From positions 3,080,501 through 3,144,500 of the forward strand of contig NZ_CP019508.1 in the NCBI RefSeq assembly GCF_002002865.1: DNA of 64,000 nucleotides, written 5' to 3'. This DNA is from Brevundimonas sp. LM2 (GTDB lineage Bacteria; Pseudomonadota; Alphaproteobacteria; Caulobacterales; Caulobacteraceae). Below are positions 35,708-53,991 of the stretch, piece after piece; the stretch's first letter is position 1; the number at the start of each line of letters is the position of its first letter. The notes under the pieces are model-generated. The model made no database searches and had not been told where the DNA came from. It worked only from the letters and a program-made list of their open reading frames with translations. Made by a program: the position numbers and the translations under genes.

Positions 35708-36589
35708 TCAAGCTGCGGAGTGTTGGGAAGCGAATAGCCGCGCGGCGGTCTTCACCGCCTCGCGCGCATCCGTGGCGGTCTGGTCGGCCCCGACCTGGAC
35801 GACCCGTTCGGGGTGGTCGGAAAAGGCCCTTCCGCCGACCATGACCCGCACCGCACCGTTTCGCGACACGGCGCGCAGGCGCGCGATCAGCGGCGTCAGG
35901 GGCTCCAGCCAGCGTTCATTGGCCATGGAGAAGCCGATCAGGTCGAAGCGTTCGGCCTGGACGAGCGCCTCCAGATCCTGGGCGGTCGCGTCGGGCATGC
36001 AGATGGTGCGCCAGCCCGCCTGCCGGAAATACTCGACCACCATGATCAGTCCGAAGGAGTGCTGATCGCCGGGGGTCAGGGCGAACAGCGCCGTGCGCCC
36101 ATCGCCCCCGCCATCTTCGACATGGACGCGGTCGGCGAACTCATAGACCAGCTGCTGCAGCCGGCACAGGCCGACGGTCACGTCGGCGAAGGTGCAGTCA
36201 TCCCGCTCCCACCACTCGCCGAGCAGCTTGGCCGCGGGCGACAGCAGCTCGAAATAGATTCCCTCGACGGAGACGCCGCGGCGCATCAGGAACTCGACCT
36301 GATCGACCAGGCGCGCCAGGTCGGCGACCATCGCATCGCGCGCGAAGGCTGCCAGTTCATCCGAGGCGATGACGCCCAGGTTCATGGGGATGACTTCGCT
36401 GCGGCCGTTCTGGTGGGCGGCGAGCAGTCGGGGGATGATCTCGCCCTCGATCAGCTGGGCCAGGTCGATCGGCGAGGGCACATCCTTGCGCTCCGCCCCG
36501 GCGCGTCGGAACCGCAGAACGTTCTCACCATCGCCCGAGGGCGGCGCGGTTCTGTCGGGCGCGCCCTCGGCGCGGTGAACGTAGGCCAT
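35708..36589 (-). CDS. ppaA: PpaA/AerR-like cobalamin-binding antirepressor
   Basis: 293 residues from ATG 36589 with GGAGGAGGG upstream. No BLUF domain. A helical region (LIEGEIIPRLLAAHQNG) is followed by GEWWERDDCTFADVTVGLCRLQQLVYEF, then a B12-binding fold with ALTPGDQHSFGLIMVVEYFRQAGW and FDLIGFSMANERW. The histidine in GDQHSFG is the expected cobalamin ligand. AerR/PpaA proteins modulate PpsR in response to light or redox. It lies 31 bp upstream of ppsR on the same strand. Confidence 0.9.
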   Translation of the reverse strand: MAYVHRAEGAPDRTAPPSGDGENVLRFRRAGAERKDVPSPIDLAQLIEGEIIPRLLAAHQNGRSEVIPMNLGVIASDELAAFARDAMVADLARLVDQVEFLMRRGVSVEGIYFELLSPAAKLLGEWWERDDCTFADVTVGLCRLQQLVYEFADRVHVEDGGGDGRTALFALTPGDQHSFGLIMVVEYFRQAGWRTICMPDATAQDLEALVQAERFDLIGFSMANERWLEPLTPLIARLRAVSRNGAVRVMVGGRAFSDHPERVVQVGADQTATDAREAVKTAARLFASQHSAA

Positions 36590-37106
36590 CGACCCTCCTC
36601 CCCGGAGCGTGATCTGGTACGTCAGGCGTGATCCCCACCCACCCGGCGAAGTGTTTCCTCATCCAACCGGCGGCCTTGGGAGAGGCCGCCGGACCGTCGC
36701 ATGCCCTGGCCCGCTCCGGTCGCCTGAGATGGCGATCTCCTGGATTGCGGGACTGGGCGCAGGCCCGTCACTTCCACTTACAGGCGACATTGGGTCCACC
36801 GAACGGCGCTCGAGTCAAGCCGCGCCCCCGCCTCCAAGTGTCAAATGGTATTTACGTCCAATCTATTTGACACATGCGTAGAGACGGACCTAGGTTTCGA
36901 TATCGTCCCTATCCGGGGGCGACCGGAGTCGGTCGATGTCGTCGAGCGCGATCCATCATTCAGCGGGCCACCACAGCCCTTTCAACAGCGGCCTGAAGGC
37001 GACGCTGAACCGCCAGTTCAGCGGCTTGATCGATCGGCTGGCCCCCTGTCCGTGGACCGCCCACACCGGCCAGCACAGCGTGATCCATGTCGGCGCGGGG
37101 GTCAGT
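36590..37106 (+). other. Long ppaA-bchF intergenic region / bchF leader
   Basis: 517 bp between divergent ppaA and bchF. Contents: a 10-bp perfect hairpin at 36667-36692 (CCGGCGGCCT and complement, 6-nt loop), two overlapping near-PpsR sites at 36839-36872, and a 3' part open in the bchF frame from ATG 36936. That part does not look like BchF, so it is more likely a leader. I see no credible gene here. Confidence 0.6.
36839..36872. promoter_or_regulatory. Two overlapping near-consensus PpsR boxes upstream of bchF
   Basis: TGT-N12-ACg at 36839-36856 and cGT-N12-ACA at 36855-36872, each with one mismatch in the six fixed bases. TTGACA at 36867-36872, 18 bp, then TAGGTT gives a weak promoter pointing to bchF. 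Confidence 0.55.
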
Positions 37107-40476
<3,370 letters not shown>

Positions 40477-40522
40477 CCCCGCGCACCCGCCCCTCCCCAA
40501 CTCAAGGGGGGCGACGCCACGG

Positions 40523-45951
<5,429 letters not shown>

Positions 45952-45958
<7 letters not shown>

Positions 45959-47433
45959 ACGACCTGCTTCTGCAAAGGGTAGCGGAGAGAGCCGCGCGCA
46001 AGGCGAACCTGGGCGACGCCCGGGCGCAGTGGGCGCGCCTGATCACCGCCTGCCTGCCCTTTGCCGATGCGGCCACGACCGAGCTTCCCCTGCGCCGCCT
46101 GCTGCGGCTGTCGCTGTTCCAGGTCTCGGTCGGCATGACCACCGTCCTGCTGACCGGCACCCTGAACCGGGTTCTGATCGTCGAGCTGAACGTGCCCGCC
46201 GTCCTGGTCGCGGCCATGGTCGCCATTCCTTTCCTGTTCGCCCCGCTGCGGGCCCTGATCGGCCACCGGTCCGACACCCACCGGTCGCACCTGGGCTGGC
46301 GGCGCGGGCCCTATATCTGGTTCGGATCCCTGCTGCAGTTCGGCGGCCTGGCCATCATGCCCTTCGCCCTGCTGATCAGCGGCGGCCACGGCACCGGGGC
46401 CGCGTGGATCGGCCATCTGGCGGCGGTCGTCGCCTTCCTGCTGGTCGGGGCCGGGGTGCACACCACCCAGACCGCCGGCCTAGCCCTGGCCAACGACCTG
46501 GCCCCCGAACATGCGCGGCCCCGGGTGGTCGCCCTGCTCTATGTCATGCTGCTGGTCGGCATGCTGATCTCGGGCGTCCTGATGGGCCTGATCCTGGCCG
46601 ACTTCGCCGAGGTCAAGCTGGTCGGTGTGGTCCAGGGCGCGGCCGTCCTGGCGATCGTGCTGAACATGGTCGCCCTGTGGAAACAGGAGGCCCAGGACCT
46701 GGCCCTGACCGCCAAGGACAAGCCTCGCGCGGAGTTCAAGGCCGCCTGGGCCGAGTTCTCGGCCGGGGGCCGGGCCAGCCGCCTGCTGGTCGCGGTGGGT
46801 CTAGGGGCCGCCGCCTTCTCGATGCAGGACGTGTTGCTGGAGCCCTATGGAGGCGAGATCCTGGACCTGTCGGTCGGCCAGACCACCGCCCTGACCGCCC
46901 TGTGGTCGGCCGGCACCCTGGCCGGCCTGGCCCATGCCGCGCGGCAGCTCGGCCGGGGCGCGGAAGCGCACCGGATGGCCGGTCATGGGCTGGTGTTCGG
47001 TATCCTGGCCTTCGTGGCCGTGATCTTCGGCGGCGTGCTGTCCCTGACCCCGGTCTTCTGTCTCGGCGTGGTCCTGATCGGTCTGGGCGGCGGGATCTTC
47101 TCGGTCGGCACCCTGACCAGCGCCATGGCCCTGGCCCGCGACGGCCGGTCGGGGATCGCGCTCGGAGCCTGGGGCGCGGTCCAGGCCACGGCCGTGGGGC
47201 TGGCCATCTTCGTCGGCGGCGGCCTGCGCGACCTGGTCTCGCACCTGGCCGACTCCGGCCTGCTGGGCCCGGCCATGAGCACGCCCGCGACCGCCTATGT
47301 CGTCGTCTATCACCTCGAGATCGGCCTGTTGTTCGCCGCCCTCGCCGCGATCGGGCCCCTGGCCCGCTACGCCCCGCCCGCCGCCGCGTCCCACGAACTC
47401 TCAAGGTTCGGCCTCGCCGACCTGCCCGCCTGA
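45952..47433 (+). CDS. lhaA: LH1 assembly protein LhaA (PucC family)
   Basis: 493 residues from GTG 45952, overlapping the bchM stop, with GGAG upstream. Twelve-helix PucC-family protein needed for LH1 assembly. Motifs: FQVSVGMTTVLLTGTLNRVLIVEL, LIGHRSDTHRSHLGWRRGPYIWFG, FSMQDVLLEPYGGEILDLSVGQTT and GRSGIALGAWGAVQATAVG. Location between bchM and puhA is classic for lhaA. Confidence 0.93.
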
Positions 47434-47460
47434 TGCCCCGGTCCAAAAGGAACCCCTGAT

Positions 47461-48228
47461 ATGGACAGTCCCTATCTCTTTGGTGATTTCGATGCGGCGG
47501 AGTTCTGCCTCATCGCCTTCTTCCTGTTCTTCGCCGGCCTGGTCTTCTACCTGCGCCGCGAGGACCGTCGCGAAGGCTATCCGCTGGAAGACGACGTGAC
47601 CGGGCGCAAGGAGCCGCTGGGGGGTCTGTTCTTCACGGCCCAGCCCAAGACCTTCATCCTGCCCCACGGCCACGGCACCCGCACCCTGCCGCGGGCCGAC
47701 AACCGCGACACCCAGGTCCTGGCCGCGCGGCGCAGCGCCATGACCGACGGCTCGCCGATCGAGCCGACCGGCAATCCCCTGCTCGACGGCATCGGCCCCG
47801 GTGGTTACGCCCAGCGGCCGAACTATCCCGACCTGACCATCGACGGCCTGGCCCGGATCGTGCCGATTCGCGTCGCCCCGGACTTCGTGGTGTCGCACCA
47901 TGACACCGAGCCGCGGGGCCTGCCGGTGCTGGGCTGCGACGGTCTGAAGGGCGGCGTGGTCTCTGACCTGTGGGTCGACCGCTCCGAGCAGCTGATCCGC
48001 TACATCGAGGTCGATGTGGGGGCCCGCAAGGTGCTGCTGCCGATGAACATGGCGGTCGTCGGGGCCCGGGCGGTCAAGGTCAATGCCATCACGGCGGCGC
48101 AGTTCGCCGAGGTCCCGGGCACGCAGAGTGCCGATCAGGTTACCCTGCTCGAGGAGGAACGGATCGTCGGCTACTACGGCGGCGGCCACCTCTATGCGAC
48201 GCGGGACCGTCAGGAGCCCTGGCTATGA
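47461..48228 (+). CDS. puhA: Photosynthetic reaction centre H subunit
   Basis: 255 residues. A single membrane helix (FCLIAFFLFFAGLVFYLRRED, about residues 15-35) precedes the cytoplasmic domain that caps the L-M complex and shapes proton entry to QB. Typical: GYPLEDDVTGRKEPLGGL, PKTFILPHG, GNPLLDGIGPGGYAQRP and DFVVSHHDTEPRGLPVLG. Its stop overlaps puhB (ATGA). Confidence 0.97.
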   Translation: MDSPYLFGDFDAAEFCLIAFFLFFAGLVFYLRREDRREGYPLEDDVTGRKEPLGGLFFTAQPKTFILPHGHGTRTLPRADNRDTQVLAARRSAMTDGSPIEPTGNPLLDGIGPGGYAQRPNYPDLTIDGLARIVPIRVAPDFVVSHHDTEPRGLPVLGCDGLKGGVVSDLWVDRSEQLIRYIEVDVGARKVLLPMNMAVVGARAVKVNAITAAQFAEVPGTQSADQVTLLEEERIVGYYGGGHLYATRDRQEPWL

Positions 48229-48914
48229 GCGAGTACGAACACGCCGACGAACCCGTCCGCGGCCTGCCCGGGCATCTGCCGGCGGGCGAACACATCCTGT
48301 GGCAGGGGGCCCCTGACTGGCGCACCCTGGCCCGGACGGCGCTGCACACGCACTTGGTCGGCGGCTATTTCGGCCTGCTGGCGGTCTGGAACGTCGGCAG
48401 CGGCCTGGCGTCCGGCAAGTCGGTGGGACAGGCGGTCACGGCGGGGGTCCTGACCCTCGCGGCGGGCGCCGCGGCGATCGCCCTGTTGACCCTCTACGCC
48501 TGGCTGGCGGCCCGCTCCACGGTCTATACGATGACCAACAAGCGGTTCGTGCTGCGCCACGGCGTGGCCCTGTCGAAATGCTTCAACATCCCCTACGGCG
48601 CGGTCGCCTCGGCCGGGCTGAAGCTGGACGGCCAGGGCGTGGGCGACATCCCCCTGGGCCTCGCGGGCGACGTCAAGATCGCCTACCCGCACCTGTGGCC
48701 GCACGTCCGCCCCTGGTCCTTCGTCAACCCCCAGCCGATGATGCGCGCCCTGCCGGACGCCGCCGCCGTCGCCGAACGCCTGAGCCTGCAGCTGCAGCGG
48801 GCCGCCGCGGCCGCCGACCGGCCCTTCGTCGCCGAACCCGCCCGCCAGCCCACCCGCCCGACCACCGCCGCCTCCGGAAGCGCGGCCTCGGGTGGCCAGC
48901 CGGCCGCCGCCTGA
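48225..48914 (+). CDS. puhB: Photosynthetic complex assembly protein PuhB
   Basis: 229 residues. Membrane protein with a PH-like (bPH2) region, needed for reaction-centre and LH1 assembly. Visible: GLPGHLPAGEHILWQGAPDWRTLA, three hydrophobic segments, STVYTMTNKRFVLRHGVAL and an Ala/Pro-rich tail after VAEPARQ. Overlaps puhA and ends 25 bp before puhC. Confidence 0.93.
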   Translation: MSEYEHADEPVRGLPGHLPAGEHILWQGAPDWRTLARTALHTHLVGGYFGLLAVWNVGSGLASGKSVGQAVTAGVLTLAAGAAAIALLTLYAWLAARSTVYTMTNKRFVLRHGVALSKCFNIPYGAVASAGLKLDGQGVGDIPLGLAGDVKIAYPHLWPHVRPWSFVNPQPMMRALPDAAAVAERLSLQLQRAAAAADRPFVAEPARQPTRPTTAASGSAASGGQPAAA

Positions 48915-48939
48915 ACCGTCCGAACAGAAAGCCCGACCG

Positions 48940-49422
48940 ATGTCCGCCCACGACCAGAAACCCTTCCCCAAAGGCCCGCTGATCGCGGCCATCCTGCTGG
49001 TCGGGTCGTCGCTGCTCGCCGTGGGCGGCTCGCGGCTGGGCCTGGTGGGTTCGCCGGCGGCCAGGACCGAGGCGGCGCGGGTCGCCCAGGTGACCCAGTC
49101 CGAGGACCTGTATTTCCACGACCTGCCCGACGGGGCCGTGCGTGTGGTCGCCGTCGGCGAGGCCGACCGGATGATCCCCACCGCCTCCGGCGGTTTCGTG
49201 CGCGGCGTCCTGCGCAGCCTGGTCCGCGATCGTCGCGCCCAGGGCCTGGGATCGGACCAGCCCTTCCGCGTCGCCCAGTGGTCGGACGGGGCCGTCACCA
49301 TCCAGGATCTGGCCACCGGCCGGGTGCTGAATCTGAACGCCTTCGGCCCCACCAACCGGATGGACTTCATCCATCTGATCGCGCCCGAGGGCGACGCCGC
49401 CAACCCGGGAACCGTCGCATGA
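48940..49422 (+). CDS. puhC: Photosynthetic complex assembly protein PuhC
   Basis: 160 residues from ATG 48940. One N-terminal membrane helix (LIAAILLVGSSLLAVGGS) and a periplasmic part with SEDLYFHDLPDGAVRV, GFVRGVLRSLVRDRR and GRVLNLNAFGPTNRMDF, as in the family. Supports LH1-reaction centre organisation. Stop overlaps the next ORF (ATGA). Confidence 0.92.
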   Translation: MSAHDQKPFPKGPLIAAILLVGSSLLAVGGSRLGLVGSPAARTEAARVAQVTQSEDLYFHDLPDGAVRVVAVGEADRMIPTASGGFVRGVLRSLVRDRRAQGLGSDQPFRVAQWSDGAVTIQDLATGRVLNLNAFGPTNRMDFIHLIAPEGDAANPGTVA

Positions 49423-49706
49423 ACCGCCCGCTGCAGATGGGCTGCACCGTGGAGGTCGAACACTCCGACGAGAGCCTGCATGCCCATGTTTCCCTGGACG
49501 GCGATCCCGTGATCCGTCCCGGCGACGAGGTCCAGGTGCATGGCGAACCGATCCACGTCGCCTTCGGCGAGCGCCGCACCTTCCGCCGAATGGCCACCCT
49601 GCGCCGCGCCTCCTTCCTGGAGCGCGTCTGGACCCGCACCTGCGCCGGCTTCTTTGAAATGAACGAGCTGTACGAAGTCAGCTTCACCCCCCGGAGGACC
49701 CTGTGA
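49419..49706 (+). CDS. Conserved PGC protein between puhC and acsF
   Basis: 95 residues. The start overlaps the puhC stop (ATGA) and the stop overlaps the acsF GTG (GTGA), so translation is coupled on both sides. It looks soluble: [35 protein letters not shown] forms a beta-rich region, then [21 protein letters not shown] and [12 protein letters not shown] recall similar ORFs at this position in other PGCs but no assigned function. Confidence 0.85.
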   Translation: MNRPLQMGCTVEVEHSDESLHAHVSLDGDPVIRPGDEVQVHGEPIHVAFGERRTFRRMATLRRASFLERVWTRTCAGFFEMNELYEVSFTPRRTL

Positions 49707-50824
49707 CCGCCGTAAGCTTCGACACCTATGAGGAAACCCCCGGCCTGGCCGCGCTCCGTCGCGAGGCCGCGCGGCAGAAGGTGAATTCCGAGTCGTCCTT
49801 CAAGCTGGCGACCGAGGACACCGTCCTGTCGCCGCGCTTCTACACCACCGACTTCGCCGCCCTGGACCGCATCGACGTGTCCCCGGTGCGGGCCCAGTGG
49901 GACGCCCTGATGGCCGAGTTCGCGGCGGACGTGAACAAGGACCACTTCAAGCGCGACGCCGCCTTCGACGGCATCATCGAGAACCTGCCCGACGACCTGC
50001 GCAAGGAGTTCACCGACTTCCTGGTGTCGTCCCTGACGTCGGAGTTCTCGGGCTGCGTGCTCTACGCCGAGATCGCCAAGCGGGTTCAGAACCCCGACAT
50101 CCGCGCCCTGTTCAAATACATGAGCCGCGACGAGAGCCGCCACGCCGGCTTCATCAACGACACGCTGAAGGACGCCAGGATCGGCGTGGACCTGAGCTTC
50201 CTGACCAAGGTCAAGAAATACACCCACTTCAAGCCCAAGTTCATCTTCTACGCCGTCTATCTGTCGGAGAAGATCGGCTACGCGCGCTACATCGCGATCC
50301 ATCGCCATCTGGAGGCGAACCCCGACAAGCGCTTCCACCCGATCTTCAATTGGTTCGAGCGGTGGTGCAACGACGAGTTCAAGCACGGCGAGGCCTTCGC
50401 CCTGATCATGCGCAACGATCCCAGGCTGCTGAGCGGCGGCAACGTCTGGTGGATCCGATTCTTCCTGCTCAGCGTCTATGCGACCATGTACGTCCGCGAC
50501 CACATGCGGCCGGCCTTCCACAAGGCGCTGGGCGTCGACATCACCGCCTACGACTACGAGGTTTTCCGCATCTGTTCGGAGATCTCGAAACAGGTCTATC
50601 CAATCAGCCTGCGCACCGACGATCCGCGCTTCCGGGCCGGGATGGAGCGGCTGCGCCGGACCTCCGACGCCATCGCCAAGGCCAAGAGCAAGGGCGGGAT
50701 GGTCGGCGGGCTGAAGCGGTTCGGCCTGGTGCTGAAGGCGGGCGCGACGCTGGCGGGTCTGTATCTGTTGCCGGTGGACAAGCACCCCCTGCCGGCCGAC
50801 GTCCGCCTGGCCCCGACCTACTGA
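49703..50824 (+). CDS. acsF: Aerobic Mg-protoporphyrin IX monomethyl ester cyclase
   Basis: 373 residues from GTG 49703. Di-iron oxygenase that forms ring E of chlorophylls using O2. Iron-binding segments: [13 protein letters not shown] (about 112-123), DESRH (ExxH near 144-147) and [12 protein letters not shown] (second ExxH). Its presence, with no bchE in the window, fits oxygen-dependent pigment synthesis. Cyclase partner BciE/Ycf54 not seen. Confidence 0.97.
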   Translation: MTAVSFDTYEETPGLAALRREAARQKVNSESSFKLATEDTVLSPRFYTTDFAALDRIDVSPVRAQWDALMAEFAADVNKDHFKRDAAFDGIIENLPDDLRKEFTDFLVSSLTSEFSGCVLYAEIAKRVQNPDIRALFKYMSRDESRHAGFINDTLKDARIGVDLSFLTKVKKYTHFKPKFIFYAVYLSEKIGYARYIAIHRHLEANPDKRFHPIFNWFERWCNDEFKHGEAFALIMRNDPRLLSGGNVWWIRFFLLSVYATMYVRDHMRPAFHKALGVDITAYDYEVFRICSEISKQVYPISLRTDDPRFRAGMERLRRTSDAIAKAKSKGGMVGGLKRFGLVLKAGATLAGLYLLPVDKHPLPADVRLAPTY

Positions 50825-50827
50825 TCG

Positions 50828-51637
50828 ATGGCCGTCTTCCTCCAGCCCCTGCTGATCGCGGCCCTGCTCTGGTGGGTCTCCACCGGCGCGATCCTGTGGC
50901 TGGTGCGGCGGCCCCGCGCCACCTTCGGCTGGAGCCTGGGGCTTTCGGCCGGCTTGGCGGCGGCGGCGACCGTCGGCGTGATGATCACGGCGCGGGACCC
51001 GGGCGTGACCAGCGCCTATCTGGCCTTCGGCTGCGCCCTGACCGTCTGGGGCTGGCACGAGATGGGCTTCCTGATGGGCAAGCTGACCGGCCCGCGCCGC
51101 ACCGCCTGTCCGTTCGGGGCGCAGGGCTGGAAGCGGTTCACCCTGTCGGCCGAGACCGTGATCCATCACGAGATCGCCCTGGCCCTGACCGCTCTGTTGT
51201 TCGTCGCCCTGACCTGGGATCAGCCGAACCAGACCGGGACCCTGACCTTCCTGCTGCTGCTGGGCATGCGGCTGTCGACCAAGCTGAACATCTTCCTGGG
51301 CGTGCCCAACCCCCCGATCGCCTTCCTGCCGGCCGGCCTGAAATACCTGCAGAGCTATTTCCGGCGCGCCCGGTTCAATGCCCTGTTCCCGCTGTCGCTG
51401 GCCGTCGCGATCGTGGTGACGCTGATGCTCGGCGACGCCGCTCTGGCGAGCACGGGCGGGACCCAGGTCGGTTATGCCCTGATGTTCATGCTGGCCGCGC
51501 TGGGCCTGCTGGAACACGGCTTCCTGATGCTGCCTTCGCCCGACCGCGCCCTGTGGGGCTGGGCCCTGGAGCAAACCAAACCCGCCGTCCCGGTCGCGCG
51601 TCCGACCGCCGCCGAACCGATCAACGACCACGCGTAA
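50828..51637 (+). CDS. puhE: Photosynthetic complex assembly membrane protein PuhE
   Basis: 269 residues, six to seven hydrophobic helices. Family blocks: [66 protein letters not shown] and [20 protein letters not shown]. Conserved between acsF and hemA in alphaproteobacterial PGCs; thought to influence bacteriochlorophyll production. Starts 3 bp after acsF. Confidence 0.92.
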   Translation: MAVFLQPLLIAALLWWVSTGAILWLVRRPRATFGWSLGLSAGLAAAATVGVMITARDPGVTSAYLAFGCALTVWGWHEMGFLMGKLTGPRRTACPFGAQGWKRFTLSAETVIHHEIALALTALLFVALTWDQPNQTGTLTFLLLLGMRLSTKLNIFLGVPNPPIAFLPAGLKYLQSYFRRARFNALFPLSLAVAIVVTLMLGDAALASTGGTQVGYALMFMLAALGLLEHGFLMLPSPDRALWGWALEQTKPAVPVARPTAAEPINDHA

Positions 51638-51662
51638 GAAAATGACCTGGGGGACCACCGCC

Positions 51663-52880
51663 ATGAACTACGAGACCTTCTTCCAGACCGAGCTGGACTC
51701 CCTGCGCGACAGCGGCAACTACCGCGTCTTCGCCGAGCTGGAGCGCAAGCGCGGCAGCTTCCCGAAAGCGAAGAAGCATGGCGAAGGGCCGGACGAGGTC
51801 ACCGTCTGGTGCTCCAACGACTATCTCGGCATGGGCCAGAGCGCCCACGTGCTGCGCGCCATGCACGAGGCGCTGGACAGCTGCGGCGCCGGGGCCGGGG
51901 GCACGCGCAACATCTCCGGCACCAACCATCACCACGTCCTGCTGGAACGCGAGCTGGCCGACCTGCACGGCAAGGAGGCGGCCCTGCTGTTCACCTCGGG
52001 CTACGTCTCCAACTGGGCCGCCCTGGGCACCTTGGCCGCGCGCCTGCCCAACTGCGTGGTCCTGTCGGACGCCTGCAACCACGCTTCGATGATCGAGGGC
52101 ATCCGCCACAGCCGGGCCGAATACAAGGTCTTCCGCCACAACGACCCTGCGCACCTGGACGAACTGCTGTCGCAGATCGAGCCCGGCCGGCCGAAACTGG
52201 TCGCCTTCGAGAGCGTCTATTCGATGGACGGCGACATCGGCCCGATCCGCGAGATCGTCGAGGTGGCCGAGAAACACGGGGCCATGACCTATCTGGACGA
52301 GGTCCACGGCGTCGGCCTGTACGGTCCGCGCGGCGGCGGGGTGGCCGAGCGCGAAGGTTTGATGGACCGGATCACGGTGATCGAGGGCACCCTGGGCAAG
52401 GCCTTCGGCGTGATGGGCGGATACATCGCCGCCTCCTCGGCCCTGTGCGACTTCGTGCGCAGCTTCGCCTCGGGCTTCATCTTCACCACCGCCCTGCCCC
52501 CGGCCGTCGTCGCGGGGGCTGCGGCCAGCGTGCGGCATCTGAAGGCCTCGGAGATGGAGCGGGCCCGGCATCAGGACCGGGTCGCCCGCGTCCGCGCGCG
52601 TCTGGACGTCGCCGGCATCCCGCACCTGCCGAACGACAGCCACATCATCCCGGTGATGGTCGGCGACCCGCACAAGTGCAAGATGATCTCCGACTGGCTG
52701 ATGGAGCACCACGGCATCTATGTGCAGCCGATCAACTATCCGACCGTGCCGCTGGGCACCGAGCGGCTGCGCATCACCCCCTCGCCGGTGCACGACGACG
52801 GCGACATCGACCGGCTGATCGACGCCCTGTCGGAGATCTGGAGCCACTGCGCCCTGGCCCGCACCGCCGTCGCCGCCTGA
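51663..52880 (+). CDS. hemA: 5-aminolevulinate synthase
   Basis: 405 residues from ATG 51663 ([12 protein letters not shown]); ATG 51642 would add seven residues. PLP enzyme condensing glycine and succinyl-CoA, the first step of tetrapyrrole synthesis in alphaproteobacteria. Motifs: [46 protein letters not shown] and [15 protein letters not shown] with the PLP lysine (about 246). Final PGC gene of this operon. Confidence 0.97.
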   Translation: MNYETFFQTELDSLRDSGNYRVFAELERKRGSFPKAKKHGEGPDEVTVWCSNDYLGMGQSAHVLRAMHEALDSCGAGAGGTRNISGTNHHHVLLERELADLHGKEAALLFTSGYVSNWAALGTLAARLPNCVVLSDACNHASMIEGIRHSRAEYKVFRHNDPAHLDELLSQIEPGRPKLVAFESVYSMDGDIGPIREIVEVAEKHGAMTYLDEVHGVGLYGPRGGGVAEREGLMDRITVIEGTLGKAFGVMGGYIAASSALCDFVRSFASGFIFTTALPPAVVAGAAASVRHLKASEMERARHQDRVARVRARLDVAGIPHLPNDSHIIPVMVGDPHKCKMISDWLMEHHGIYVQPINYPTVPLGTERLRITPSPVHDDGDIDRLIDALSEIWSHCALARTAVAA

Positions 52881-52907
52881 TCGGATGACCGACGCGCCCC
52901 GGACCGC

Positions 52908-53864
52908 ATGAAGCCCGGCCTGCGCGTCGCCCTGGCGCTGGTGGCCGTGGCCGTGGTCGGTCTCGGCCTGTGGCTGTACGCGCCGGACAAGTCGCGGGCC
53001 GAGCTCGAACGGCTCTATCTGGCCCGCCCCGGCGACATGATCGCGGTCGGCGGCACCCGCCTGCACGTCCGCGACACCGGCCCGCGCGAGGCCCCCGCCG
53101 TCATCCTGCTCCACGGCTTCGGATCCAGCCTGCACACCTGGGAGCCCTGGGCCCAGGCGCTGGACGACGACCTTCGCGTGATCCGGCTGGACCTGCCGGG
53201 CTCCGGCCTGTCGCCACCCGATCCGGCCGGCAGATATGACGACGACCATGTCATCGCCCTGCTGCGGACCATGATGGACCGGCTGGGGGTCGCGCGCGCG
53301 GCCTTCGTCGGCAACTCCATCGGCGGCCGTCTGGCCTGGACCATGGCGGCCGAGCATCCGCAGCGGGTCGACCGCCTCGTGCTGGTCTCACCCGACGGCT
53401 TCGCCAGCCCGGGCTTCGAATACGGAAAGGCCCCCGAGGTGCCGGTCGTCATGCAGGCCATGCGCTATGTCCTGCCGCGCGGCCTGCTGCGGTCGAACAT
53501 CGCTGTAGGCTATGCCGACCCCTCCGCCCTGACCGAGCCGACCGTCACCCGCTATCGCGACCTGATGCTGGCCCCCGGCGCGCGGCAGGCCATGCTGGAC
53601 CGGATGGAGCAGACGGTGCTCCGCGACCCGGCGCCGATGCTGCGCCGCATCCGGGCCCCGGTGCTGCTGGTCTGGGGCGAGCAGGACGGCATGATCCCCT
53701 TCGCCAACGCCGCCGACTATCAGCGCCACCTGGCCGACGTCCGTCTGGTGGCCTTCCCCGACCTGGGTCACCTGCCGCAGGAGGAGGCCCCCGCGCGGTC
53801 GCTCCCGCCCGTGCGCGCCTTCCTGCGGGAGAGGCCCGCAACCGGAGCGATCACCAAGCCGTGA
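52908..53864 (+). CDS. Membrane-anchored alpha/beta hydrolase
   Basis: 318 residues. N-terminal hydrophobic helix (VALALVAVAVVGLGLWLYA), then a classical hydrolase: VILLHGFGSSLHTWEPW, VIRLDLPGSGLSP, VGNSIGGRLAW with the nucleophile serine, WGEQDGMIPF with the acidic residue and DLGHLPQEEAP with the histidine. Begins 27 bp after hemA on the same strand, so it may belong to the PGC operon. Substrate unknown. Confidence 0.85.
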   Translation: MKPGLRVALALVAVAVVGLGLWLYAPDKSRAELERLYLARPGDMIAVGGTRLHVRDTGPREAPAVILLHGFGSSLHTWEPWAQALDDDLRVIRLDLPGSGLSPPDPAGRYDDDHVIALLRTMMDRLGVARAAFVGNSIGGRLAWTMAAEHPQRVDRLVLVSPDGFASPGFEYGKAPEVPVVMQAMRYVLPRGLLRSNIAVGYADPSALTEPTVTRYRDLMLAPGARQAMLDRMEQTVLRDPAPMLRRIRAPVLLVWGEQDGMIPFANAADYQRHLADVRLVAFPDLGHLPQEEAPARSLPPVRAFLRERPATGAITKP

Positions 53865-53991
53865 CGGCCCCCTCGGTAGCGCGGGGCCCATCGGAGGCCT
53901 AGCGTCGGCTCACGTGCCTGTCCCAACCCCAGCCTGACCCGAGAGTTCGCCGCCCCCCACCACCACCCTGTCCCTGTTCCCGGAGCCTGCC

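Noticed and set aside
36667..36692. Hairpin as a rho-independent terminator
   Set aside because: There is no T run on either strand and it lies between two divergent starts.
36609..36881. 90-residue plus-strand frame upstream of bchF
   Set aside because: Low-complexity Pro/Arg sequence without a ribosome-binding site, overlapping likely operators.
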